Shown piece by piece: positions 47,350-59,617 of a stretch of DNA of 64,000 nt. Each line of letters begins with the position of its first letter. Position 1 is the stretch's first letter. The notes beneath the pieces are model-generated. The model did not search any database and was not told the DNA's origin. It was given only the letters and a program-made list of their open reading frames with translations. The position numbers were made by a program, and so were the translations under genes. The stretch comes from Cinnamomum chago. Taxonomy: Eukaryota; Streptophyta; Magnoliopsida; Laurales; Lauraceae. The DNA is taken from NCBI GenBank assembly GCA_038049695.1, contig CP142456.1, forward strand, positions 44,310,001 to 44,374,000. Direction: 5' to 3'.

Positions 47350-47880
47350 GCAAGTATCGACTAAAAAGTCGCCTCCCCGCTGAATGGTATTGCAAGTATC
47401 GATGGAATGTCGCCTCCTTGCTCATTCGGTTGCGAGTATCGATGGAATGTCGCCTCCTCGCGGATTTGGGTGCAAGTATCGACTAAGCGTCGCTTCCCTG
47501 CTGAATGGTATTGCAAGTATCGATGGAATGTCGCCTCCTTGCTCATTCAGTTGCGAGTATCGATGGAATGTCGCCTCCTCGCGGATTTGGGTGCAAGTAT
47601 CGACTAAGCGTCGCTTCCCTGCTTTTGTCTTCAAAAATTTTGTTTTGTGGGTATCGATGGAATGTCGCTTCCCCACGATTTTTGAAGTTTGAGGTTTTTT
47701 CGAACCTTTGTTTTGTTTTTTTTTTGTTTGTTTTAAAATTTGGGTTGTGGATATCAACTGGAACGTTGCGTCTCCACGATTTTTGAAATTTTGGGATTTT
47801 GGAAGTATCGAATGGGGTTCGCATCCTTCCGATTTTGGGTTTTGCAAGTATCGACTGAACGTCGCTTCCCTGCGGTTTTT
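47350..47880. repeat. AAGTATCGATGGAATGTCGC repeat array (A)
   Basis: About nine units; a two-unit block (about 47470-47600) looks like a fresh duplication relative to B. From 47880 to 48252 the sequence is T-rich and otherwise unremarkable. Confidence 0.8.
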
Positions 47881-48251
47881 GAAAAACCATTTTTTTGTTT
47901 AAAGACTCGAGGGTCGTAAATTTTGACTCAAAACCATTTTGGTGGTAAAAGTCGAGGTGGACTAGGGCTGAAATCCCTAGGTCCTGATTTTGTTTCAAAC
48001 CATGAATTTTGGTTTCAAGGATCGAAAATTTTGGTCAAGTTTGGGAAGAAGCTCCTAAACTTGGATTTTTGGATTTGCTTTTTTTTTTTTTAACAATGAA
48101 ACGATGAAAGAAACATTGTTTTGAGGGGTTTTTTTTTTTTAGAAATTTCAACAAGAGGATGAAAATTCCAAAAGGAGTGGGTTTGACGAGCAGATACCTA
48201 GGAATAGGCTTTGGCCGTGCAGGCGTCGCTCTGACCCGATGGAAGAAGCCT

Positions 48252-51200
48252 TCAAGGGTAGTACCGCTTCAAGAACTTCCCATTGATGGGCAACATACAT
48301 CTGTCACCCTCCATGTTTAGAAGAGCGTATGCGCCGTTAGAGAAGACTTTGTCGATGACGAAAGGTCCCTCCCATTTTGGTTCAAATTTGCCTTTGGATT
48401 TGTTGGCAAAAACCATTGGTCTTTTTACTGTAAGAACCAAGTCTCCCTTTTTGTAGGCGCGTTGCCTGACCTTCTTGTCAAAAGATCCTGCCATGCGTGC
48501 TTGGTAGAGTTCAATGCTTTGTAGAGCTTCGAACCGTCTCTCATCGAGGTTATCCAGCTCTTGGAGTCTCAATTTGACATTGCTTTCTTGCGTCATGTCA
48601 TTTTGTAGAGATACCCTTAAGGAAGGAATTTGAACCTCCAAAGGGACAACAGCTTCGCATCCATAGACCAAGGAGAATGGTGTGCTATGGGTTGGTCCTC
48701 GAACGGTGGTTCGATAGGCCCACAAAGCTTCAGGCAGTTTGTCGCCCCATTCTCTTTTGTGACTAGAGACCATTTTCTTGAGGATTTTGCAGAGCGTCTT
48801 GTTGAAGGCCTCTGCTAGTCCATTCGCTGCCGGATTGTACGGAGTTGAAGGACAACTTTGGATTTTGTATTTGTCGCAGAACCTGTAGAATCGGTGATCG
48901 CGGAACTGTGGTCCGTCATCATGGACGAATCTCTTAGGTATGCCGAAGCGACAAATGATGTTGGTGCGCAAGAAGTGAAGGACTGATGACGTCTTCATTT
49001 CACTAAGCGCGAATGCTTCTGACCACTTGGAGAAATAATCCGTAGCGGCGAAGATGAAGCGATGACCTTTGCTCGATGGAGGGGAGATAGGACCTATGAT
49101 GTCCATACCCCAGGCTTCAAAAGGCCATGAGATTGCTGTAGGATGTAGCCATTCCGGAGGCATGTGGACATAATCTCCATGAACTTGGCATTGTTGGCAG
49201 CGCTTAGCAAATTACATTGCATCAGCCACCATGGTAGGCCAATAATAACCTAACCTTTTTATCTGATCGTAGAGCTTAGCCCCAGCCTGATGGGCTCCAC
49301 AAAGACCAGCATGTACTTCTTTGAGTGTTCCCTCAGCCTCTTGTTGTGACAAGCAGCGTAGAAGTACTCCATTGTAGGATTTTCTATACAACATTTTTGA
49401 AGGAATATCCAAATGAAAGTTTGGGGCTCGTCTTTGGATGCTTCCCCGTTCTTTTGGATCTTCAGGTAGGATTCCGAACATTATGTAATCAATGAACGGA
49501 TCCCTCCAGTCGCTGATCAGAGGTTTAAGGACGGAGATCCGACTTCCAACCACTTGGTGGCATTCAGCAACTGCTTGATGTGTGTTGAGAGGAGGGAGAA
49601 TCCTTTTTTGACACACTGTAATTTGCATGTTTTCCCCTTCTTGGATTGCCATAGACGCAGCAAGTCCAGCCAGGGCATCTGCACGAATGTTTCCACCTCT
49701 GAGGATGTGGGTGATATGACAGATGTCGAACTTTTGTCGAAGCGATTGTGCTTTGTTGTAGTAAGGCAACATATCGGGCTTCCTGACTTCAAATTTCTGA
49801 TTCATCTGGTTGACGATCAGTTGAGAGTCTCCAAAAGCTCCCAGCGTAGTGATGCCGGATTCAAGGGCGAGTTCCAATCCTATGATCAGGGCTTGGTACT
49901 CAGCTGCATTGTTTGAACATGGTTCCAGTAGCGAGAATGCATGCGGAATCATGTATTTATCGGGACTAACAAAGAGAATGCCAATTCCCGATATTTGATT
50001 TCCCTTTTCATTTGTCCTGGTTGCGCCATCGAAGTACATGTGCCAGGAAGCATTTGATAAGGAAGTCTCTACACTGTAGACCGGTTCGTCTGGGAGGTCA
50101 TCCCTGAGTGGAGAATCTTTAGGCAATGGATGCTCCGCGAGGAAGTCTGCTAGAGCTTGGCCTTTGATTGCCTTTTGTGGTACATACCTAATATCAAATT
50201 GTGACAGGAGGATGGACCATTTTGCCAGTCGGGCATTGAGAGAACCTGCTTTTATGACAAGGACCTTTAGGAGGTTGATCCTCGAAATCAGGTACACTGT
50301 GTTGGATAGCAGATAGTGATGCAGTTTTTGTACGGCGAACATCACTGCCAAGCATTCTTTTTCGACTGGAGAGTAGCGATGCTCTGCACCTACCAACATG
50401 CGGCTAAGGTAATATAGAGCAGCTTCTTTTCCCTGGTCATTCTTTTGTGCGAGTAGAGCGCCTAAAGAACAGTCAAGGGCTCTTGTGTACAAGAGGAATG
50501 GTTTTCCAGTTGTGGGGGTAGCCAACACTGGAGGTTTTGTCAGGTATGACTTGATGTCCTGGAACGCGGCTTCACATTCAGCATCCCAGACAAAATCGAC
50601 ACCTTTCTTCATTAACCGAGAGAATGGAAGACACTTTCTTGATAGGTTGGAGATGAACCGCCGAATGTATGCCAATCTTCCTTAGAGCCCTTTTAATTGT
50701 CTTAGGGTTCTTGGAGATGGCATTTCTAGGATAGCCTTGACTTTGGTGGGGTCAAGCTCTATGCCAGCTTTCCGTACTATGAATCCGAGAAACTTACCCG
50801 ATGAAACACCGAAGAAGCATTTGAGGGGATTCATTCGCAGTTTGTGTTTGCGAAGTCGGAGGAAGACTTCTCGAAGATCTTTGAGATGGTCTTCTTTTCT
50901 TTTGCTTTTGACGGCGAGATCATCGACATAACATTCGACCGTCTTGTGCTGCATATCTTGGAATATCTTCATCATAGCCCTCTGATATGTAGCGCCGGCA
51001 TTCTTCAGACCGAATGGCATGACAGTGTAGCAATACACGCCAAACGGGGTCCGAAATGCTGTGTGTTTTCCATCTTCAGGATGCATCTTTATCTGATTGT
51101 AGCCAGAGAAGCCATTCATGAATATCATTCGCTCGAACCCACAGGTATTGTCGATCATCACCTCCGGTATAGGGAGCGGTAATTCATCTTTTGGGCATGC

Positions 51201-54200
51201 ATTGTTCAGGTCTCTGTAATCAATGCAGACCCTGATTTGCCCATTTTTCTTTGTCACGGGGACGATGTTGGCCAACCATTTAGGATGCTGTTCCTCACGG
51301 ATGAAGCCAACGCTTTTGAGTTTTTGAACTTCTTGTTCAATTTTGTCCATCACGTCAGGACGGAACCTTCTTTGGCCTTGTTTGACAGGCTTGATATCTT
51401 TTTGAAGATTGAGTTTATGGATTGCTATTTTGGGGTCTAAGCCAGGCATCTCAGCGTAAGACCATGCAAAACAATCAACGAACTCATGAAGAAACGCGAT
51501 ATACTCGGGTAACTCATCATCCTTTATATTCTTGCTTATGAATACAGGACGTGAGTTATCAGGTTTTCCCAAGTCTATCTTTTGAACAGAATCTTCTGTT
51601 GGAAGATTTGAAGGTGGTTCCTCCACAATATTTTTGGAGGCTTCCAACCCAACAAAGCCTTCTGGGGTTCCAAAGGTATCTACAGACCACGGCTCTGCTT
51701 TTGTCCATGGGTCTTCTTGATTGGTACTTTTCTCAAGATTTGCTATGAGATGGTCCCAATCACCTGTTGAAACTAGGTCGAAGTAGGGCACTTCCTTTGG
51801 AGACAGTGGTTCTTCTGGGTCAGAGAACCGTGTGTCTGTATCATCGGACAATTCCTCTTCATCATCAAAGAAATCGTACCAATTGGATGAACTTCCTGGA
51901 TCCTTGACGACCAACTCTTCAAAGAGATATCCAGGGAGATCGATGTCTTCATTAATATGAGATGTTGAGGCTTGGTTGGCAAGATGATTTTGCAGCCTTT
52001 GTGTCAACTGTCTCAAGGGGGCGTCAGGATCATACCCCAGCCCATATGAAGACTTTTCTATGTGGCGGTGGGGTTTCCAACCTTCCAGTTGACTTTTGGT
52101 CAGGGTTGGTTCCAATGGCGTGATAATACCACGACCATCTCCCAAACCGGTTGGGTTCTGAGCGTCGTAGCCCATTTTCTTCATGATAGCTTGCGCCATT
52201 GGACTATACAGGGATAGTTGAGGCATACCTTCGTTTTGGAAAGGTTCAAGCGAAGAATTTGATGAAGAAACTCCCGATTTATGGAAGAAGATTGGCTTTT
52301 CTTCTGCTGATGTTGCTGGAACAACGAAGGAAGCAGTTGCCGGATCTTCTATGTCAACGGTTGTCTCCATCGGAGTGAGAGCGGGCTGAACTTGTTGATC
52401 ATCAGCTTGGCTTGACAATGTATCGTCTTCTGGCTCTGAGTCCGAATCCGTGTCTTGCAAGATAGACACGAAGGAGACAGCAAACTTGCCCCCAGCCCTC
52501 TGTTTTGTCTTCTTTGCTTTGGTGGTGATCACCAGAGGCTTTGAAGACTTGAGGGAGACCATGAAGGGAGATTGATTATTCTCTTCGGTTTTGATAGAGG
52601 GTTTATTTTCTTCCGGTGATTGCTGAGGAGCCTTGCCTTTGTCTTTCTGGAGATTTTCGGCAAAGGATGTTGTTTCTTCCTCCCTTTCTTCTTTTTCATC
52701 TTTGTACATCTGAGCATCTGCGAAATAGACTTCTTTGCCTTTGAAGGGCTTTTTGTCTGCAAACACTCGATGTATCAAGCCGTCATTGCCAACGAACTTG
52801 ATGCACTGATGTAAAGTCGAAGGGACAACACCATTCTCGTGTATCCAGGGGCGTCCGAGAAGGATGTTGTAGCATGAAGGGGTCTTTATTGCATAGACAG
52901 TGACCTCGGAGATAAGATCACCGATTTGCAACTTGAACCCGATTTTGCCGATCGGCCTTTGAGCGCTGCCATCATATCCAAAGATGGACACAGACGTGTG
53001 GCTCAGCTTGCTAGGCGGAATGCCTAGTTCTTCGAGTGCCGAAGTGGAAATGAGGTTGAGTGCAGAACCTGGATCGATCTGGATTCTGCGTAGTGGTACC
53101 TCTTTGATGTACCCGGTGAAGTACAGGGGTCGGTTGTGCTTTGTCTCGCCTAGCAGGAGGTCTTCTTTGGTGTAGGCGATGGTTGCACTTGCTGCTTTTT
53201 GAACCGAGAGGCATTCGATGCAGGATCCTTCAGTTTTCTTCTTTTCTCCTTTTGAGGGAGTTTTTGATTTTTTGACCCTATGGTCCATTTCAATTTGTAG
53301 GACTTGTGGGGCATGTTTGTCGACATCCGCATCCAGCATTTGTAGTTCTGAAATGAGACTATCACGAGTCTGTGGTGACATTCGTAACAAGTCTAGGATG
53401 TGCAGACGTGCAGGTATGTGTTTGAAGTGCTGAATCAAGTCGTACTTGAAAGCCTCCTTGGGGTCTGCATTTTCATTATTCTTGCCACTAGGGGCGTTTA
53501 CAGCTTGTTTTCCCGAAGGATTTACATAAGAAGCAGAAGGTTGGTTGTAGTTTTTGTGGTAATCCCGGCCAGAACGGGTACCTCTACCAACTTCAAGAGC
53601 TTCTGGAGAAGGGTCTTTGTTTAGAAGATCACCCTCGAGATCGAGGGGTTGTTCCTTCTCATTTGCTGAAGATGTCTCTGTGTCAGCATTGCCATCTTCA
53701 GTAATTGTGTTGCATGGAGCATTTTCCGGGAACAAGTCCTGAACAGCATCCAGCAACTTTCCTTCTTTATCGAAGATTTTGTTGGTCCAAACATCACCGA
53801 TGAGATCGGGCATTTGGGACCAATTGACCGGATTTTCTCCGAAGAAGATTTCACCGGCTGGAATTTCTTCAAGGTGATCGGTCGGAAGAGGTTTGAGTTC
53901 CGATGTCACTGTTCCAGGAGACGAAGCCTGAGAAGGTGAGGAATTATCATCCTGAGTTATTGCATTGCAAGTAACTTTGACGGAAGATGCCTCCAAGATG
54001 AACTGTTGGGAATCAGATTCGTCCTCAGATGTAAGAGGATCGTCGATCCAACAGCTTTCTTCGTTTTCCGGGGTTACCGGAGGAGATTCCTGTAGATTTT
54101 CAGGAACTTCCGGTGCTGGGTTGTGACGAAGCTGATTGATGCGACCTTGTTCTTGCTCTATAGCAAGGTGCTGCAAGATCCTTGCGTATTCATCGAGATT

Positions 54201-57200
54201 AGGCACGGGAGCCAAATCTTCTTCTTCGTCTGCTCCTTGTGGTTCCACTAGAGTATTTTCTTGGACAGCCTCTTGGTCTTCTTCATCATCAGACCAGGAT
54301 CCTTGCGGCTGTAATGGGTTATACCAGATTACTGGCATAAGATGAGATTCAGGGATCCATTCCTCGTCGGAGAGATATTCTCCTGTTTCGAGGGATTCTT
54401 CCCACTCATCGATGTCACTGGCGGTGTCACTGGACTCATATCCATCCATGGAGAATCCGACCACTGAGTTGCAAGAGTATGATGCCCCCTGCGTAGTTTC
54501 ATCTTTGAGATGTGGTGGCATGAAATCACCAAGAGTGAATTTTCTTACCGCCTTTGAAGCCTTAGGAGAGGACTCTTCTGTTGCCCCCAGTGAAGCGGTA
54601 GAGGAGGTTTCTGCCTTTTCAGCGACTTCTTGCTTTTTCGGAGCTTTCTCCTGCTGTTTGAGCTTGCGGAGTTGTCTCCTGGCTTGCCTTCGCTGTTGAG
54701 CGGTTGGCTTTGTTTTGACGACCTCCCAATTTTCATCTTCTAGGAGATCGGGGTGTACCCATATGGGCTGTCCGTCTGATGTTGGATATGGAACCAACTC
54801 TTGGGATGTTTGGGTCATCTTTATCACCTTGAAGGAAGTAGTGATCTTCTCTTTTGGTGATTTTTGTTTTTGTCCACACGACACCATGTTGACGGAGGCA
54901 GACCCATAGTTTTTGTCGAAGGTAATGACTCCGTTTTTCCACATCTCATTTATCTTCTCTCTCACAACAAAGCATTGATTGAGAGGATGTGAGACCATCT
55001 GATGGTATGGGCAGTACCGAGGATCGTTGGTTTTGCCAACATCTCCTGGTCTTTTGGGGTCAGGCAATGTAAGTTTGCCGTTTGCTAGGAGTGCCCCAAA
55101 GATTTCTTCAACATCTTCATCGAACGGGTATTTCTTTTCTACTCGTTCTTTGAAGGCATCAGAGAGTTCAGGCTTTTTACCTGCAGCTTTGTTTTCAGCT
55201 TTCTTTGGCTGCTGAGGAGCTGACTTGGTTTGCACATTGAGAACCTCCTTTTTCTTTGGTTTTGAAGTTGCAATGGCAGTCGGCTCTTTCTTTGATGACT
55301 TCTGACTGTTGAGGTCTTTGATCACCGTTTCAGCTTCCATAGGTGCTTCCAGGAGTTCTCCCAGGTTCTTTGATTTGTTGCCGATGATCATGGAGCGGAT
55401 TCTTGCTCTCATGTTGTTTCGGCAGATGTCGACCAGTGATGCTTGTGGCAGTACATCGGAGCATTTGTATGCCATTGCCTTCCACTTGTGAATAAAGTCA
55501 TATGTTGACTCATTCTCTCCCTGTTTTATGCTGCAGAGCTGAGCCATAGTAACAGGATGATCCTCACCTTTGAAGTGGGTTAGGAAGCGTGTCTCCATCA
55601 TGGCCCAATTTTGAATGGAGTCCTCCGGCAGAGTGGAGTACCAATCAAAGGCCGTACCTTTTAGGGTACTTGCAAAGAGGCGGATTTTGAGGGCATCTTG
55701 ATCCGCAATAGCTCCCGTCAGGATCTTGAAATGGATGACGTGTTGTCTGGCTGAACCTTTCCCCGTATATGTTTGGAGAGTAGGTTGTTTGAATTTTGTA
55801 GGGAACGGGACCGAGTCCATCCACAAGGGATATGGTGGCTTGATCCCATGCTCCTTTAGTGTATCCTCTTCTTTTGCTTTGGCGAGGATATCGTCAACGT
55901 CCTTTTTGGTAAGGGCGCGTGACTCACTGTTTTCCGCATTTTCCTCGTCGCCTTGATGGCTCGGAGGAGCTTCATTGTTTTGTGGACGCTGAAGATTGAG
56001 AATTAGGTTCTCTATTAGAGTCTCTATCCTCTGCTGCCCTTGCTCCAGCTGCTGGATGCGTACGGTTACGTCATCATGCGGCGGAGGTTGTTCAGTATTT
56101 ATGACCAAGACGTTCATTCTTCGAGAGTCGAAAGAGGATACAGTCTTGGTGACTGAGCTGGTGCTCATTCTTTTAGATGAAGAGCTCGAAGAGTGGTCAC
56201 TCTGATGTCCTTGGCTTGAAGAAGCGGGAGAGTTTTCTTTATGTCTTCGTGTCCGGGAGACGCTACGAGTCACCGGTCGTCTGACATGGATTTTAGTTGC
56301 TGACTTCTGGCGTTTTCTGGTTTTTCCAACCATATGAACAGCAACAAGTTGGTCGGGTCTTTCTTTTTCGACCCATTTTTGGGAGACTTGAAGTGCAGAA
56401 TCCTGGGTTCTTTGCTTCTCTAGTCTCTTTTGTCGATATGCCGTTCGGCGACGCATACGACGAGCGATTTGAGCTTTGGTTAGCTCTGGCTGTGCCCTAG
56501 CAATGAAGGAAGTAGTCCCTGGTGCGCAGCAGCCAAGCTTGTCTTCTTTGAAGACGGGTAGGGACAGGATCTGGACGCGGTCCTTTGCCTGTCGCAGCGA
56601 AGCTTTGAATTTTGCGAGTTCGGCTCCCGTTGAGAGGAAGGGTCGACTCGCAGGTGTGAAGGCCTTGACAGGTTCTTGCGGAGGCCTTACGATGCACGAT
56701 TTGATTTTGGGCTTGTATGAGCAAGCCGGCTCGTGCTGAGTTGGTTTTGTTTGGCGGAGGGTAGGCTTCTCCTCTTTCATGTAAGTAAGAGGGTAGAACC
56801 GGTTCTCCTTGAGAGGGGCCAGGTATGCTGGCTTTGCTGATGTTTGTGACCTTCGCTGTTTGGGTGAAGGCCTTGGAGACCAAGTCTTTGAGCAGACCTG
56901 GTTTCTTGCTGGTTGAGGCTTTGCAGGAGCACTACGGGCCTCAGGTTTCTTGATGATCGCCCTTGGTATCACTGTAGTGATACGTTGAGGGGCGGTTCTC
57001 TGCTTCTTGGCAGGTGCGGTTTCTTCTGCAGGTAGTGGGAATGGTCCCAATGACCCGAAGACAATGGTCCGGGGAGTAGAGTTTGACCCGGTGTCTTCTG
57101 AGTTGCCGAGGGAAATGACGCTTCGGCAGCTGGCGGGGCGCTTGTAAGTGCGCTTGGTTTGTTTGTCTTGGAGCATGAGCTGGTACTTGTTCTCATCAAA

Positions 57201-57224
57201 GGTGATGGTTAATGAAGCTGCCAT
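48252..57224 (-). pseudogene. A gag-pol polyprotein, one frame of 2990 codons with two stops
   Basis: The start ATG at 57224 has a good plant context (AACAATGGCA). Gag core (PYPLWMDSVPFPTKF ... WYSTLPEDS) is at about residues 464-650, with a CPYH-H-C zinc motif near 735. The protease site IDPGSALNLIS is near 1380 and a G-patch-like segment (KKMGYDAQNPTGLGDGRG) near 1680. RT runs about 1930-2180 with YVDD near 2095. RNase H is near 2250, archaeal-type RNase H (WHMYFDGATR) near 2390, and integrase from about 2630 (WGMDIIGPI, VHDDGPQF, LAEAFNKTL) with GPF near 2950. Stops at 50682 and 49212 are both CAA to TAA against B. RT motif A reads FMNGFSGYN at residue 2037 where B has FMDGFSGYN, so this RT should be inactive. 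Confidence 0.9.
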
Positions 57225-57973
57225 TGTTAGTTTTTGGAAAACTTCTTAAACAAGACCATATCCATTAGTAATCACAAGAATATGGTGATCATAAATGGAA
57301 AATACTATGGTTTCGCCTCTTCAAGTCGCCCGAGGGGACATGGCCCAGCCCAAGCAACATGAGGAAGGCAGAAAAGCCATAGAGGGCACAATTGTTCTAA
57401 ACGCAGGTAGGGTCAGCTCAAAATAAGCGTCCCAGTGACTGCTAGAAGCAATTGTGAACCTTAATTCAAATTACCGAGAAGCAAAGCTCACTCAAGGTAA
57501 AATGATATAAGGTTGAGATACAAATGTGTCGGTTGCGAATACAGTAGACCCGAAAGGGCGTACTAGCACCGCTAGGCACAAATGTTGCAAATCGCATCCT
57601 TGGAAAGGACACGAGATGGGATTTTTGAAAAGTCAAGATTGGATTCATAGGAGAGAGCAAATGGTATTCCAATCCGAAAATGAGCTCAACATTTCTGCGA
57701 GCTCGAAAGTCCGAAAAGGAAGGAACCAGGATTTCTCAAATATGAATCCAAAAGTGACGGAAGTTTTTTTTTTTTGAAAGTGTCAAGATTGGACTTTATA
57801 GAAGAGAGCAAATGGTATTCCAATCCGAAAATGAGTTCAACATTTCTGCGATCTCGAAGTCCGAAAAGGAAGGAACCAGGATTTCTCAAATATGAATCCA
57901 AAAATGACAAAAGTTTTTTTTTTTTTTTTTTTTTTGAAGATTTTTCTTTTTTTTTTTTTTTTTTTTTTTTGAA

Positions 57974-58400
57974 GAGTTCACATAGATCTCCAATTCGATC
58001 TTATGAAACCTCAGTTGATAGATCAGCCCCCAGGTAAGGGTAGGATTACTTAATGAACCCGTTTGGAGGACCCTTGCCTAGAACAGTCTAGCTGTCTCCA
58101 CACTCTGGACAAGGCTTTTCTTAGATCCACTTTGGTCAAAGAACGCAATTGTGCAACCTTAGTGGCTTTTTTTTTTTTTTTTTTTTTTTTTTTGAGAGTT
58201 CACATAGATCTCCAATTCGATCTTATGAAACCTCAGTTGATAGATCAGCCCCCAGGTAAGGGTAGGATTACTTAATGAACCCGTTTGGAGGACCCTTGCC
58301 TAGAACAGTCTAGCTGTCTCCACACTCTGGACAAGGCTTTTCTTAGATCCACTTTGGTCAAAGAACGCAATTGGTGCAACCTTAGTGGCTTTTTTTTTTT
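57974..58400. repeat. 222-bp direct repeat pair in the A leader
   Basis: Units begin GAGTTCACATAGATCTCC at about 57974 and 58196 and end in AGTGGC plus a long T run. They are almost identical, so the duplication is recent. Confidence 0.85.
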
Positions 58401-58430
58401 GTTTTTTTTTGAAAGATTTTTTTTTTATTA

Positions 58431-59436
58431 TGGATTCATAGAAGAGAGCGAATGGTGTTCCATTCCGAAAATGGGTTCAACATTTCTGCGATCCCGAAGT
58501 CCGAAAAGGAAGAAACCAAAGTTTCTCAACTTAAACCCAAAAGAGGAAAATCTGAAAATTTTTTGTAAATCAAATTTTGTTTTTTTTTTTTTTTTATGGA
58601 TTCATAGAAGAGAGCGAATGGTGTTCCACTCCGAAAATGGGTTCAACATTTCTGCGATCCCGAAGTCCAAAAAGGAAAAAACCAAAGTTTCTCAACTTAA
58701 ACCCAAAAGAGAAAAATCTGAAATTTTTTTTTTTAAATCAGATTTTGTTTTTGATTTTTTTTTATGGATTCATAGAAGAGAGCGAATGGTGTTCCATTCC
58801 GAAAATGGGTTCAACATTTCTGCGATCCTGAAGTCCGAAAAGGAAAAAACCAAAGTTTCTCAACTTAAACCCAAAAGAGAAAAATCTGAAATTTTTTTTT
58901 TTTAAAATCAGATTTTGTTTTTGATTTTTTTTTTTTATGGATTCATAGAAGAGAGCGAATGGTGTTCCATTCCGAAAATGGGTTCAACATTTCTGCGATC
59001 CCGAAGTCCGAAAAGGAAGAAACCAAAGTTTCTCAACTTAAACCCAAAAGAGGAAAATCTGAAAATTTTTTGTAAATCAGATTTTGTTTTTGATTTTTTT
59101 TATGGATTCATAGAAGAGAGCGAATGGTGTTCCATTCCGAAAATGGGTTCAACATTTCTGCGATCCCGAAGTCCGAAAAGGAAGAAACCAAAGTTTCTCA
59201 ACTTAAACCCAAAAGAGGAAAATCTGAAAATTTTTTGTAAATCAGATTTTTTTTTTGATTTTTTTTTATGGATTCATAGAAGAGAGCGAATGGTGTTCCA
59301 TTCCGAAAATGGGTTCAACATTTCTGCGATCCCGAAGTCCGAAAAGGAAGAAACCAAAGTTTCTCAACTTAAACCCAAAAGAGGAAAATCTGAAAATTTT
59401 TGTAAATCAGATTTTGTTTTTGATTTTTTTGAGAAA
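58431..59436. repeat. 166-bp tandem array in the A leader (six copies)
   Basis: TGGATTCATAGAAGAGAGCG starts units at about 58431, 58597, 58765, 58938, 59103 and 59269. Each ends in a T-rich stretch of variable length. Two diverged relatives lie at 57641 and 57791. Periodic open frames on the plus strand (58285-58905, 58915-59592) are by-products. Confidence 0.9.
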
Positions 59437-59594
59437 ATTTTTTTAGAAACAAGAAAGACTGGAAATAAACTTAAAAGAAGAAATTTCCAAGAATCCCATC
59501 TCATGTGTTTTTTTTTTTTAGATGCAAGATCCAACATAGGCCACCAACTAAAAAGGAGCCAAAAGGAATCTAAGCACATGTTCATCAAATGAAC

Positions 59595-59614
59595 GAGTCC
59601 CACCGGGTGTGCCA
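59595..59614 (-). other. A primer-binding site
   Basis: Three bases after the 5' LTR end, the minus strand reads TGGCACACCCGGTGGGACTC, starting with the TGG that pairs with a tRNA CCA end. It is not the initiator tRNA-Met site used by E1 and E2. I could not match it to a tRNA with confidence. Confidence 0.65.
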
Positions 59615-59617
59615 GCT

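Larger units (their letters stand above)
57225..59617 (-). other. A 5' leader (2.4 kb) with repeat arrays
   Basis: Lies between PBS and gag ATG. 57225-57640 is unique sequence without a gene. Two diverged copies of a repeat are at about 57641 and 57791, a 222-bp direct repeat pair at 57974-58400, and a 166-bp array at 58431-59436. 59437-59590 is unique. T runs on the plus strand mean A runs in the element RNA. B is truncated before this region, so it cannot be compared. Confidence 0.7.

Noticed and set aside
58285..59592. Plus-strand open frames of 206 and 225 residues made of repeats
   Set aside because: They are periodic translations of the 166-bp leader array; the T runs encode Phe stretches and no start context or domain is seen.
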